Of a DNA stretch of 64,000 nt, positions 11,730-23,700 are shown in pieces; the first letter of the stretch is position 1; the number at the start of each line of letters is the position of its first letter. This stretch comes from Mesorhabditis belari. Lineage: Eukaryota; Nematoda; Chromadorea; Rhabditida; Rhabditidae. The notes beneath the pieces are model-generated. The model was given only the letters and a program-made list of their open reading frames with translations, did not search any database and was not told where the DNA came from. The stretch is taken from positions 1,167,501 to 1,231,500 of the forward strand of contig CAUEEP010000737.1 in NCBI GenBank assembly GCA_958450365.1. The letters are read 5' to 3'. The position numbers were made by a program, and so were the translations under genes.

Positions 11730-11844
11730 CAATTCACTAGAAGATTTCACTAGAAAAACAAAAATTAAATTTTCTTGCTTTCCTTAATAAAATTTGCATA
11801 ATTTAAGGGTTTATTGTAGAAATTCGATAAAAAATAAATTTATG
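11730..11844. promoter_or_regulatory. 5' flank of NF-YB
   Basis: A short AT-rich region between the NF-YB start codon and a palindromic MITE. A CTAG acceptor-like sequence lies about 20 bp upstream of the ATG, compatible with trans-splicing. The promoter cannot be delimited further from the sequence. Confidence 0.3.
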
Positions 11845-12060
11845 GGGGTAGGCTAATTTCCGCAATTTTTTTTGCGCAACTGGGTCGTTTGCGCAACTCG
11901 CCATAACTTTCTTCTAAGTGGGCCAATCTTTATGATTTTTGTGTCATTTTATTGCACTTATTGAGATCTACAAAATGACACCAAAATCATAAAGATTGGA
12001 CCACTTAGAAGAAAGTTATGGCAAGTTGTGCAAAAAAAAATTGCGGAAATAGCCTACCCC
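11845..12060. mobile_element. Palindromic hAT-like MITE
   Basis: The ends GGGGTAGGCTA and TAGCCTACCCC open two arms of about 100 bp that are near-perfect inverted copies. The inner arms share ATAACTTTCTTCTAAGTGG and CAATCTTTATGATTTT against their reverse complements. The flanks AATTTATG (11837-11844) and AATTTTTG (12061-12068) match at 7 of 8 positions, suggesting an 8-bp target duplication as for the element at 2436. There is no coding capacity. Confidence 0.82.
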
Positions 12061-12671
12061 AATTTTTGAATTCATTATTTTTAAAAAAGCATTAACTTTT
12101 TGCATAACGATAAGCAGCAAATTACCGTAATTCTTATTTAACTAGAGTTTAGTTGATAGCTTTTTAGCTTATCACTGAAAAAGATATTCAGTTGATAAGA
12201 TTAAATATTATAGCTCAAAAAGTCCAAACGTTATTTAGGCTAATGGTTAATTTTATTTTAGCCTACTGTAGCTTATCGGAAAATTTGAAATTTGAATCTC
12301 AAAATTTACTATTCCTATCGTACTCTTTTCACTAGTTTAGAGCAACTAGCAGTGAAGCAGGTTACAGTGACTTTTCCATATTTTAACGTCCAAGCAAATA
12401 CTATACAGAGACTCTGGTGAGCAGTTATTGACCGAATATTGAAAGAATAGTACTTGCTTTGCATAAAATTTCACTTTTATCATCTTTTTCTCGAAAAAAT
12501 CACAATAATCTCAAATTGGATATCCGTATTGTTTACAAAAAAAAAGGCACTAAGAAATGGGAAACCTAACAATTTGAATTTTTGACAAAAACAATAAAAC
12601 TCTGAACAAATAACAATTGAATTTTCAAAGGAAACACGAATAACTGAAGTGAGAAATATCAATTGGGTGCC
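12061..12671. other. Intergenic DNA between adenosine kinase and NF-YB
   Basis: AT-rich sequence after the adenosine kinase stop codon. The open frame at 12480-12662 has no domain. I see no gene. Confidence 0.5.
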
Positions 12672-15453
12672 CTAATTTGGAATGTGGTACTTGCAATCGT
12701 CGGGGAAAGTGCAGCCTTGTTGTTGGATGATTTCTGAGGCAGCATAGTTGGCACACGAGATGCAATCGGCCAGCGGCTTCTCGCGAACGAACTCGGCGAG
12801 GAATCCTAGAAATTTGAATAAAAAAAGATTTGCATACAAACTACTTCTCATATACCGTAATCTAGAGCTATGATACATAGCTTCCCAGTCCTAGCTTGAT
12901 ACGCTTTCTAAAGCGTGCCCACTTTTGACAAACTACCGTGAGCTTGTCTCTAGTTTTTGGCCAATTTATTTTTTCGAAATCTTACGGCAAATAAGAGACA
13001 AGATTACGGCACTTTTCGAAAGTTGACACGTTTTAGAAAACGGATTAATTGAGAGAAGTTTTCCATCAAGTATAGCGGGTTTAAGGCAAAAGTAAAATTA
13101 CCGTATTATTCTTGGCTAATTATAAGAAGCTTGCTTATGAGTTTATCATGACAAAGATTTCCAATGAAAATCGGCATCTAGTTGTTAAGTGATCAACCTT
13201 TCTGTCAAATCTTTCTCACCTCCCACAAAAGCATCGCCGGCACCATTTGTGTCGATGAGTTTTTCCTTTGGCAAGATGATCACCGGGAACTCCTGGAATG
13301 AAATGAATATTGAGATCAACAACATTTTATGAATAGAAATCAATGTTTTGACTATACCTGAAGTTTCCCTTCTTGTGCAACGACGGTCGGCTCGGCTCCT
13401 TGGGTGATCACGACGACGCGGGGTCGCTTCGAGTTTTCCTAAATCAGCCTTTTGTAGCAGACGTCACGCGAAAAATAAAAAGAATCTAGTGGACCAGAAG
13501 GTTTGGGTTTTCCATTTTTGAGCACAAAGTACCTATTCCCCCACCTTTGGCAATTGCGAGGCTTTTAAGGCGATCTCATGGATGTCTTCCGTGTCGAATC
13601 CACTAGCCTAAAGTTTTTTCGTGAAATCTAGTTAATTTTTGATTACTTTTGAGAAAGCTCGAGCCTCGTCCTCATTTCCGAAAAGGTAATCAACATAGGG
13701 TAGCACCTGAAAATTGAAAAGAAATTAGATTTAGCATGGCTATAAATTTTGGTACTGTATATTATACTGAATTGGACGAAGATAATAGAGTATTTAAGTT
13801 TAATGCAAATTTAGAACTAATTATCAACGGCCATTCGTATGATAAAACGGATTTTACCTTTGAGAGTGGCTCGTAGAAGAATTGGGAGATGAATGGAGCG
13901 GAGAGGTTCAACATGAAGATCTGAAATTAGATAAAAACATATATATCTGAAAGCTCAGAATAAAAATATATATATATCTAATTAGTATCTTGAGATTATT
14001 GATAAATTCAATTTATTACCTTATTGTGCTCCTTCGCGTGCTTCGCGATTTCCATGATAGCTGGCGGGCAAACAGTCAAGAAGAAACCCTTAACTGGAAA
14101 GTCAATTCTCAAGGTACATTTGCGAATTCAAACCCCGACATAGAAATATTTAGCGGTTTCAACGAATTTCCAGTGTTGAGTATCCTCAAGGTGTTCCACG
14201 GTGAATGTCTCAGCGGCGGCCAAATGAGCACACAGGGATCTAAAGAAATTAGCTTTGAGCTCAAATCCACAAACACACCCATTCTGGTGCACTCAATTTC
14301 TCCCCTTTTCTAGCAATTTTATAAAACGGCCAACGAGTGCACCAGAAGGGATGCGTTTCTAATATTGAATCTTGATCTACCAAGTCTATGCTCCTGCATT
14401 TTGTGCTCAAATCCGGAAACGCACTCATTCTGGTGCACTCAATTCTCTCCTTTTATGCACTTACCGATTATTCCCGTTGATCAACGCGGCGCACGTTCCC
14501 GTCTTAACCTTGTTGTTCACCTAAAAACGATAAGTTTTTGAATATTAGAGTCCTTTTGTGAATTCTTGAACATTTGAATGTAATAGATGAAAATATTAGA
14601 GTCAATACTAGAGGTAAACATTTAGATAATCAAATCCAAGAAAATATTTTTAAGAATTTACCTGATATTGCACATTGACACCAGCTTCAGCGGCCTTTTT
14701 CCTCAACATTTCTCCATATTTGTCGCTGCCAACCGCGCCGAAGTACGTCATTTTGTTGGGCTCGTTCAGGATCCACTGGAAATAGAGTAAAGATTAGTTT
14801 GAAAACAGGTGAGCTTGTGGGCTTTTAAAGTTCTACTAATCGTTGGCAAAACATTAGAACTAACAAACTCATTTGTGCAACTCCGAAGAGTGGAGGAGTG
14901 GGTAAAAGACTCGCTATCAGAGATGTATTATGCTCAAAGTTATTCAGCTATTCAAAAACGGTTTAGAAAAAGTTAGCAAGTGTTTCAAGGCTACTACTAC
15001 GGAAAACTTGATACTACACAACTCACTTGCGCAACTCGGACAGCATTCTGTGCGGCTCCCCCGGGAATGTACTCGACGTGATGTGTGGCCGTCAACTCGT
15101 CAAACCTGGAAACAACTGGTATAACGAGGAAAAACTATACTAATTCACCCAATGACTGCTTTGTTTTATATAGCACTGATTAATCCAAAACTTTCTCAAA
15201 ACTCACATCGGCACGTGCTTCTCGTCACAGAGAATCGCATCATTCTCTTTGAGTCCCCATTTTTCAAGGAAAGCCTTGTCGACGTTGGTCTAAAATTGAG
15301 GGAATTGGAGCATTTAGCAATAAAGTTTAAGTTTTTAGACATTTAAAAAATATACAACAATTAAAATCATCAAAACCGATTAAAACTCCTTTTTACCTGA
15401 ATATCAAGCAGTGGATTGCCCATTCCCAACAACACTCCATCCGGGACCGACAT
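12672..15453 (-). CDS. ADK: Adenosine kinase (PfkB family)
   Basis: A cytosolic enzyme that phosphorylates adenosine to AMP using ATP, for purine salvage and removal of adenosine from the methylation cycle. About thirteen exons join in frame to roughly 345 residues, the usual family length. The N-terminus is MSVPDGVLLGMGNPLLDIQ. The PfkB signature 1 region reads YIPGGAAQNAVRVAQ, followed by MTYFGAVGSDKYGEMLRKKA and VKTGTCAALINGNNR. Signature 2 with the catalytic Asp is DTNGAGDAFVGGFLAEF. The C-terminus is DDCKYHIPN. MFMLNLSAPFISQFFYEPL-type residues (IFMLNLSAPFISQFFYEPL) are the adenosine-kinase-specific segment. The start ATG at 15451-15453 lies 15 bases after an acceptor (AATCTCAG), so trans-splicing or an upstream non-coding exon is likely. 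It is orthologous to worm R07H5.8 from memory. Confidence 0.95.
12901..13042. mobile_element. Decayed palindromic MITE in an adenosine kinase intron
   Basis: The left arm (GCTTTCTAAAGCGTGCCCAC ... GAGCTTGTCTC) matches the reverse complement of the right arm (GAGACAAGATTACGGC ... GTTGACACGTTTTAGAAAAC) with several mismatches. No clean target duplication can be read. It lies inside the last intron. Confidence 0.55.
14262..14465. repeat. Palindromic dispersed repeat (GTGCACCAGAA family)
   Basis: It contains CATTCTGGTGCACTC, its inverse GAGTGCACCAGAAGG, and a second partial copy (GCACTCATTCTGGTGCACTC). Related pieces with TACTTTGTGCTC or CAAAGTAC ends are found at 13488, 27193, 42690, 43510, 47320, 57395 and 58727. 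It lies in an adenosine kinase intron. Confidence 0.55.
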
Positions 15454-15726
15454 CGCCTTTTTGTTACCTGAGATTGAGGAAATTTGAATTTGAATTTAAA
15501 ACGAATTGAAATGTAAATAGATCTTAAAGTCAAATAAAGGTCATTGGGGTCAGTAGACGGAAAAAAGTAAAAAAAAGAGCGGTGGCGCGTACGAGAGACA
15601 CCAAATGACGATGCCCCGCGTCTAGCCACCTGGGGATTTTTATGATGGGAATTTCGGCAATGAAGAGCAGACATTGACGGGTATTGGCAGTGATTGTTAT
15701 CATACAGAATTTAAAATGAAATTGGA

Positions 15727-15920
15727 AATCGATAATGAACTAATCGGAAAGCAATTATCGGGGAAATCCAGACTTGCTACGCTTATTTTTTGTGGTGTAT
15801 TTTACGTGCAAAATTGCGAGCTAGCTCAAAATTTTTCTGGCTAAAGTTAGCTTTAGTATTTGTTTAAAAATCTTGTACCTATGCTGATAGGGCTAAATAA
15901 TTGTTAAGCGGCGAAATGAA
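15727..15920. repeat. Dispersed repeat, copy A (pair with 16934-17160)
   Basis: The stretch TTATCGGGGAAATCCAGACT and the following TGCTACGCTTATTTT recur at 16941-16975. The stretch TATGCTGATAGGGCTA near 15883 recurs at 17118. In the second copy the middle is replaced by the half-MITE at 16976-17118, so the MITE may have landed in a copy of this repeat. Confidence 0.55.
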
Positions 15921-16137
15921 AATAGATCAAATTGAGTCACAATGCAGTTTTACTTTCCTAGTAAGTAATTAGTAACCATTTAACTTTACCTAATACCTTT
16001 TTCTAAAATAATTAGACACTCAACCTCAGAAAATCGCGCCGAATTTGATTTGGTATATTTTGTGCGTTTTATTTAAAAGAGAATTGGTTAAACTAAGTTT
16101 ATGCGGCACGTACAAAAAGATTCGAAGACAATAGAGT

Positions 16138-16283
16138 AGAAGGGAGCCAAGAGAAACGAAATAGAGCGACATTAAAAATTTAAACAGAAAACATGGGCAG
16201 AACAATATAAAGAGAAGGGAGCCGAGAGAAACGAAATAGAACCATTTTAAAAATTTAAACAAGAACCATGGGCAGAACAATAT
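16138..16283. repeat. 72-bp tandem duplication
   Basis: Two adjacent units of about 72 bp share AGAAGGGAGCC, GAGAAACGAAATAGA, AAATTTAAACA and CATGGGCAGAACAATATAA. A third partial unit starts at about 16284 (AAGAAGGGAATC). The minus open frame across it is repeat-derived. Confidence 0.75.
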
Positions 16284-16975
16284 AACAAGAAGGGAATCTG
16301 GAGAGACAAGTAACCTTAAAACGCGCTACAAAAGGAGAATAGAACGGGGAAGAAAACTTCTGCGAGACTTGGCAACAAAAAATCGAACAACATTCACAAC
16401 TCGACGAGGGAATCGAGGAAAAAAAATGAAAAGAATGGCAAAAGGAGAATTTTGCGCGGGCTACGGTAGCGTATCCACTCTTTAGAAAGTGCGCCGTGCT
16501 AGTTTCTTAAAACCGTACAGGAATCTAACTCAAAATCAGTTTAAGCTAAAGTTAAAGAGAAAATTCCAATGAGACAATGAAAAAAGTTGTACACACTACA
16601 AATTTCCACGCATAACTTTTCCAAGGACATGTCGGGGGTGGCTTTGAAAAAGATTGATTGGAGGAGGAGACAAAATGGGGAGAAAAAGATCGTTCAATGA
16701 CATGCGCCTGAATAAATAGGACACGCAAAACGATGTGGCTTGTAGACATTGTAAACTTTTTTTTGGGCGGAATCTCGAGACACAACAGAAAATGGGGAAG
16801 AAAAGTTGATTTTAGATCTTTCTTGAGAAGAGTTTTACGTGGAAACTTTTGATGATTGAAATGATGAAAGCAACAATCTTTGATCGGCAAAGAAATTGTG
16901 TTTTTTTTTTTTGGGTAAAGGCACATTAATTGGAAAGAAATTATCGGGGAAATCCAGACTTGCTACGCTTATTTT

Positions 16976-17118
16976 GTGCTGAAATTCAGGGCTATTTTTT
17001 GATACCTAAGCGCGCATTGTAGCATAAACCAGTGTCGAGAAAAACTCGTTCAATGGTAGACTACGCAACACTCCGCAACGTCATTATGGGGCTGAGGTAC
17101 TATTACAGTATTTACGGT
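16976..17118. mobile_element. Half copy of the CCGTAAATACTGTAATAG MITE
   Basis: It matches the right half of the full palindromic element at 52095-52370: GCATTGTAGCATAAACCAGT, GTCGAGAAAAACTCGTTCAA, GACTACGCAACACTCCGCA, and the terminal TACTATTACAGTATTTACGG. The left arm is missing. Confidence 0.8.
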
Positions 17119-17695
17119 ATGCTGATAGGGCTACATAATTTTTTTAAACGGTGAAAAGAAATTTGAAAGCACATAGAATTTTGATTTTCAATTAAACACT
17201 TAAATAATAAAGAATTAAAGCAAGAATTTTCATTCATAGAAATACAAAAAATTGAAAGATTTTTGGATTTAATAGAAAAAAAAAAGCATTTCCTAAAAAA
17301 GGCATTTCTTGACGGTCAATTGTTATCAATGGGCTGACTTTGAGGCGAAAAAAAACACGAGATTTTCGGCGATAAGTCTGCGATTAGACATTTAAGCAGA
17401 CACTCGAGAAATTGAAGGAAAGTTTTTGAGAAAAAAAAAAGGATTGGGTGTCTCACTTTTTTTAAATTTTAGAATTTTCTGTGAAATTTACATTGAAAAA
17501 CAAATTGTATTTAAAATGAGGCGGCACGTTAAGTGGTAGTGAAAAGTGTTTTTTTTTTTTATAAACACATCCTCTCTCATTTATCACAAAAGGATCAGGA
17601 TGAAAGATTTGGGTGAAATTTTGGCCAAACTTCAATTGTTATTCAATTGTTATTAGAAATCAACGAAACTTCAATTGTTATTAGAAAAAACAAAC

Positions 17696-17776
17696 CTCTG
17701 CATCAATTTTGAACACAGTTTTTCGAATCGTATTCTCTTCGTGATCTTTCAAATGGACCTCGATTAACAGATCCAT
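17696..17776 (-). pseudogene. First exon of a ubiquitin-like gene, orphan copy
   Basis: An open exon reading MDLLIEVHLKDHEENTIRKT then VFKIDAE, with an acceptor 13 bases upstream of the ATG and a GT donor at its end. It looks like the first two strands of a ubiquitin fold. No second exon can be found downstream on the minus strand in the next 2 kb, so this copy is probably an orphan left by the inverted duplication. A functional micro-gene is unlikely. The fold assignment rests on the partner copy. Confidence 0.55.
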
Positions 17777-18952
17777 GGCTTGCTTGAGATCTAAAAGATA
17801 AATGATTATGTTTAGAAAAGATTTGAGATGAAGAAATGTGAAGTTAGACTATAAATTGAAATATTCGGAGTTGAAACGCGAGAGACTGACGAAACTTGGG
17901 AGAACGGATTTGTTGGTACTTGTGGAGTATCCGGGGGGTCTTTCAATATCCGGGGTGGTAAAATTTTAAGATCCGGGGAGGGGGGGGTAAAATTTTATAT
18001 ACGTTATATACGACCCCTTTTAAAGATATTCATCCGCTTAAGTGATTTGGTGGCAAATTCCCTTCAAATGTAAAGATATTCAATTTATTCGAGGTGATGA
18101 CTTGATTACGAACCATTAAACTTTCAAAAACCAACCAAATGCGCAAAAATGTTTTTTTTTTTGTTAATATGGCTTTGCCGCTGTTTGCGTGTGATAACTA
18201 AATTTTATAACTATACCAGCCACGAATAAACAAGATGCACGAGTAATGCAAGAACATAAACATAAACCAAACTTAATAATTAAATAAATTTGTGAAGTAC
18301 AACTACAACAGTGACTATTTGTAACAGTGACAATGAATACTACTTGTCAAAATCGTTTGAATTTACTTCTAGGCCAGGACGCAAATATAAACACATAAAA
18401 CTACCACAAAAAATGGTTTTGAAGAAAAAAAAAAGTGACCCGCCAACTAGGATAGTATCAACATTTCTAATAATGACATAAAAAAATTTTGTAGAAGTTA
18501 CGTTTTTGATCGAGTATCACCTCGGATCACGTAATCAAGTAATCACCTCGAATAAATTGAATATCTTTACATTTGAAGGGAATTTGCCACCAAATCACTT
18601 AAGCGGATGAATATCTTTAAAAGGGGTCGTATATAACGTATATAAAATTTTACCCCCCCCTCCCCGGATCTTAAAATTTTACCACCCCGGATATTGAAAG
18701 ACCCCCCGGATACTCCACAAGTACCAACAAATCCGTTCTCCCAAGTTTCGTCAGTCTCTCGCGTTTCAACTCCGAATATTTCAATTTATAGTCTAACTTC
18801 ACATTTCTTCATCTCAAATCTTTTCTAAACATAATCATTTATCTTTTAGATCTCAAGCAAGCCATGGATTTGTTAATCGAGGTTTGAAATTCCGTTTGAA
18901 AGATCACGAAGAGAATACGATTCGAATCACTGGGTTCAAAATTGATGCAGAG
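17696..18952. repeat. Large inverted duplication, arms 17696-18110 and 18530-18952
   Basis: Two arms of about 415-423 bp are near-identical inverted copies around a spacer of 419 bp (18111-18529). They share GGATTTGTTGGTACTTGTGG, the G-run ATCCGGGG with its complement, and CTTAAGTGATTTGGTGGCAA. The outer ends of both arms hold the same short coding exon preceded by the same acceptor (ATCTTTTAG), so two first exons point away from each other. High arm identity implies a recent event or gene conversion. I see no target duplication at the outer ends. Confidence 0.9.
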
Positions 18953-19149
18953 GTTTGTTTTTAATTCATTTAATCTTTAAACGTCTTTATTTAGGCAAAA
19001 ATGGAGAAGTTGAGGGAAAAAATCGGCTCTATTTTTCAATTCCGTCCCACGAATCTACAGTTTTTATTCAATTCTTCAATGGCGTTGAACTTGGTTTTCT
19101 TGGTACTTTGAAGGATGCTAAAATAACAGATAGAAGCACGATTGTGGTG
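18864..19149 (+). pseudogene. Ubiquitin-like gene, broken copy
   Basis: Exon 1 (18864-18952) starts MDLLIEV but then hits TGA because of about nine inserted bases relative to the minus-strand twin. Exon 2 (18995-19149) begins AKMEKLREKIGSIFQFRP then TNLQFLFN. It needs a frame change inside a TTCAATTCTTCAA duplication before the last part reads TLKDAKITDRSTIVVV, the typical end of a ubiquitin-like domain. Two independent lesions make this a pseudogene. The intact parent gene is not in the window. Confidence 0.7.
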
Positions 19150-20710
19150 GTAAGTTGAATTTTTGCATTTTGGCAATGTCTAGGCAATGGTTTCGACAAA
19201 TTTTTATGGCTAGGATGTGTCAAAATTTATAACAAATCAAATTGGTGTCACTATTTTTGCGTTATTCGGCCATAGTTTTCGACATCACTCTGTTAGATCT
19301 TTTATGTAATTCGTGTCACTTTTAACTATATTTAAAGTAAAGTATTCGACTCGTTTTTCAGATATAAAATCTTTATTACAAAAATCACCCTCTGTAAAAG
19401 AAAAAGAAAAAGAAAAAGTTAACGTACAAAAAAAAAAAAAGAAAATTTTTTTTTCTGAAAAGTGCCTTTAGCGCAAGACTATTTGGGGATGAAGTAAAAA
19501 AAAAAAAAAAAGAAAAATTTGAATAAATTTGAATAAATTTGATTTGAATAGAAGAAAATTACAAAACTAAGAACTTTTTCTGAAAGAAATTGATAAAATA
19601 GCGAAAAAAAAAACTGAGAGAATTCACTGGGTAGGCATTATTTTAAAGAAATTTTCCTAGAATTTATAAAAAAAAAATGCGAAAAAAATTTTGTTGAAAC
19701 TCACTAAAAACCGGTAAATTTTGGGTAAAAACTTTTCATTTCTTTTTGTTTTTTTTTTTTTTGTCAATTTCGTTTTTGAAAGAATATTTCACTTTTTAGA
19801 AAACGATTAAAGTTTTGAAGCTTTCATTTTTCAGCCCACTAACCAGTCCCGGTGATTAGTGGGGTGAAAATCTTACTCTTTCTTCAATCTTCAATCTTCA
19901 ATCTTACTCTTTCTTCAATCTTACTCTTTCCTCAATCTTCAATCTTCTTCAAAAAATTCTTCAATCTTTCGATAGATTATGATAGAAAATGATTAGAAAG
20001 ATTAGAATTTGAAGAAATAAAACGTTTTCGAAAACGCCGTTTTCTAAAAAAAAAAAAAAAAAATCCCAATTTCCTTCAAAATCAGTTGCGATAATGAAAA
20101 AGGAAAAATTAGGATTTATTATTTGAAATATTGTTCTCATTGTTTCGCATTAGCATTTAAACAAATCTCAATCTATTCAGCTATTCAGCAGAGTCCCGGC
20201 CGCTGAAAAATCATCTGAATAAAGGAAATTTGTATAAACTTTCAAAAAACTTTCAAAAAAACTCAAACACAAATCGTCCCGGAAATTGTGTTGGAGAATT
20301 TTTGCTAGTTTTTTTGATAACTGCTCGACAAGAGTACTCATCATATTGATATTTTTTTTTATTTCTCAAATCACAGCTTATTCAGCAGTGTCCCAGCCAC
20401 TGAATAACCGAATTTGTCTCATAAAATCGATTATTATTATTTCATTTTATATGAATTGACAAGGAAATTTGACAAAAATTTGACAAAAATTTGACAAAAA
20501 TTGTCCAAATTTGTCAAAAAAAAAGTCACCGGTTTGTTTAGAATTTCAGGGATAAAGTACAAAAAAATTGGATAAAAACAAAAATGGCAAAATGAATACG
20601 GAGAATACAAATATATATTAACAGGTAAATTTTGGGAAAAGGGTTTTTTTTGTTTTTGAAAATGAATTGCATTTTGTGATTGATATTGTTTTTTGTTGGG
20701 GAGAAATTGG
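19150..20710. other. Low-complexity region downstream of unc-22
   Basis: Rich in A runs and T runs and in short tandem patches: CTTCAATCTT at 19875-19945, TTTGACAAAAA at 20468-20515, AAAAAG at 19397-19418. No open frame with a domain. I looked on the minus strand for further twitchin Ig domains and found none. Confidence 0.6.
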
Positions 20711-23700
20711 CTAGCTGAACATTTGATCGATCACCTCATCAAACCAAGCTGAAAACGATGATTTCGAAAAGTTTTCTTTAGGATTTTGTTTAAGAAACGA
20801 TTTTGAATCGATTAGCATTACCTTGGACTTGTTGCATTGTACTGTAAGCACTGTAAGCTTGCTGTAAGCACTGTAAGCTTGCTGTAAGCACTGTAAGCAC
20901 TGTAAGCTTGCTGTAAGCACTGTAAGCTTGCTGTAAGCACTGTAAGCTTGCTGTAAGCACTGTAAGCTTGCTGCAAGCACTGTAACCTTACTGCAAGCAC
21001 TGTAAGCTTACTGTAAACCCTAAGTACATCACAATAAGTACTGTGCATTTTCAATGCGTTTGTCAATAGGTATACGACGGAAATTCCCCACAACTCCTTT
21101 AAAATCGACTTTTTCAACCGTTTTTTAACTATTGAATAGCATTTTATAAGGTTTATTTAATGAAAAACTTGGAAAAAGTAGATTTTAAAGAGCTCATGGC
21201 GTATTTCCGCTTTACACCTGACGGAGAAACGACTCGAAAATGCAAAAGTCGAATTTTGTGAGCAAAAAGAGTCGACAATCAATTTCCTTACCCGAATATC
21301 ATCACGAGAAGCAAGAGGCGACACATCACGAGCCCTTCTTGCAATGTCCGCACTCGAATATGAACTGTAAATTTGGATTTAGAAATGAAAAAAAAGGCTT
21401 GTCTAGGATATAGAAAAGAAAAAGAAGTTGGTTTTTTTGAAATTGAAATTTTGAGAAGTAAAGTAAGAAATAAGAGTTCAGCACTTACAAATAATAAATC
21501 AAAAACAAGAAGCGGATTTATTCCCTGAAATGTTTCAAAGTTGAATTGATACTTTGATCGAAAACTCACCGTTCAACATCTCCACCAACACGAAGAGTGG
21601 ACGAGTCGCGATCTCGTCGCGGTCTTGTATAGGCGGAGAGATCGGGGATCGGCTCACGCACCGATCCACCACGACCCTGCACCGTTACAAGACATCTAAA
21701 GATTTTGTTGAATTTAGTCAGAAACACTTGTATATTTAGTTAGGTTTAATAGTTAGGCTTAATAATTAAGCTTAATAGTTAAGCCAAGAAAGACAAGAGG
21801 CAGGCTTGGCTTCTAACGAGCTCAGGAGCTTTTTGGCCGAACCAAGGGGGCCTATAAGCCAAGCAAGACCGCTAACTGGGCCTAAAAGCCAAGCAAGACC
21901 TCTAACTGGGCCTATAAGCCAAGCAAGGACCCTGCCCCGACAGAAAACTGATTCAAACCTTTGACCTTTGACTGTCTTGACTAGAAAACATGATCAAGCT
22001 TGCTAAGAAGCTTGGGACAAGCATAAAGCCGATATTAAAGCACTCACTCAGTCTGATCTTCTCCCAATTCATTTGTGGCAACACAAGAATATGCGCCAGC
22101 ATCTTCCATCCTCGCGTTAAAGATCTCCAACGAAGCAACACCGGATCGATACGTCAATTGGACTCGATCTGCGTCCACCGGTCGACCATCTTTAAACCAT
22201 TCAACCTGGAAAATCGATTCGTTTAATAAATTTCGATTGACTTGATTGATCTTGGGTTTGGGCTTGGACTTGGGTCTGTAGTTATAAAATCTCAATCATT
22301 TACAAATCAGTTTACCTTTGGAACTGGATTTCCAGACAAATTGCAAATGAGTTTGCATTGGTGATTTTTCTGGATGAGCCGGTGTCGCAAGTGGAACGAG
22401 AATTTCGGTGCCGCGCGCTTTTCCTTGAACTCTTCCACTTTGGGCAAATCGACCTGAAAAAAGAAAAAAATGATTGAAACTTATGATAAGACAAGGGAAA
22501 AATGTCTCGAAAATTAATCTTTTGATTGGAAAATGAAAAGAGTTCAAACCTTTCGCATTGGTTCTAAAGGTTTCGACTCGAATTCAACGGATTGTTTGAG
22601 AACGGTGAGGTGGACGAGTTCTTCGCGAGCTCCATAAGAGTTTTGAGCGCGAACCTGAAGAGTTGAGAGTAGGAAAAGGAGGAGATTATTGATTTTTATT
22701 GAAGTAACCGGATCTAAGTAAGGGATAAGGCGATAACGAAAACGTTTCAGTGTAGCTTATTGGTAGAGCGTTCGACTAGTAAGCAAAAGGGTTTGAATGC
22801 CGGGGCGCCGACCATGTTTCTCAACCCATAAACGAATCGGCGTTATTCAACGTTTAGACTCGAATCTAATTCCCCCTACCGTGTACTCTCCTTTGTCATC
22901 CATTTTGACTCGATTGATGAGCAGTGTGTAGTCAGATCCCTCATATTTCTTCATATATTTGACGGATTGTCTCAACTCTTTTGCTCCGTGATGCCACGAG
23001 ACAATTGGAGGTGAAGCGGCGAGCACACGACAAAAGAATGACGCGGATTGACCCTAAAAATGAGAGATTTTATTTCAAAGATACAATTTTTAAAAGCTCT
23101 ATTCTAATTATAAGACTATAAGACTATAAAACGAGTTTTCTACGAGTATGTATAGTGCTTAAAATTGATCGTAAAATGCTTTAATATTTTGGCTAATTAA
23201 GCAATCAGCAATCAGCAGTCAGCAAGTCTGATTTCAGTCCTAAATTTACCTCAGCACATGTGGTCGAGAATGGACGAATGATGAAGCGAGGAGTGGCCTC
23301 TTGTCGATCAAAGTAAGCGTCACGAATGGAGTGCTCGGTTGGGCGAAGTTTTCTCAGTGATGAGTAGTTTGCCATTCGACCCATTGGTGGAAGGGGTTCA
23401 GGCCAGGCATCCTACAAAGATTGCTTGTTTTATATAGCTTTTACACCTGGACTACTACTGTAAGTCTTACAGTCTACAGTTTGACACAGTTATGCTTACA
23501 AAGACATAAAACCATCTTTCTCCTTGCAAATCAAGGTACCGAATAGCTCAATGGTTAGAGGGAATTGCCTGTAAAAGCAAAAGGTCAAGGGTTCAATTCC
23601 CTCTCTACTTTTTCTTGCCAATTCTTTCATTTCTTTCTCACAGTCTACAGTCTACAGTTTACAATTGGTCTTATCATACTGTAGCTACAAAATGTCTAAA

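Larger units (their letters stand above)
15454..17695. other. Gene-poor, repeat-rich region upstream of adenosine kinase
   Basis: No supportable coding exon. It holds a duplicated block, a tandem pair and half of a MITE, all listed separately. The minus open frames at 16026-16280 and 16552-16926 are repeat-derived or lack any domain. Confidence 0.6.

Noticed and set aside
16552..16926. 124-residue minus frame
   Set aside because: No domain, no splice-linked neighbours. In a repeat-rich island.
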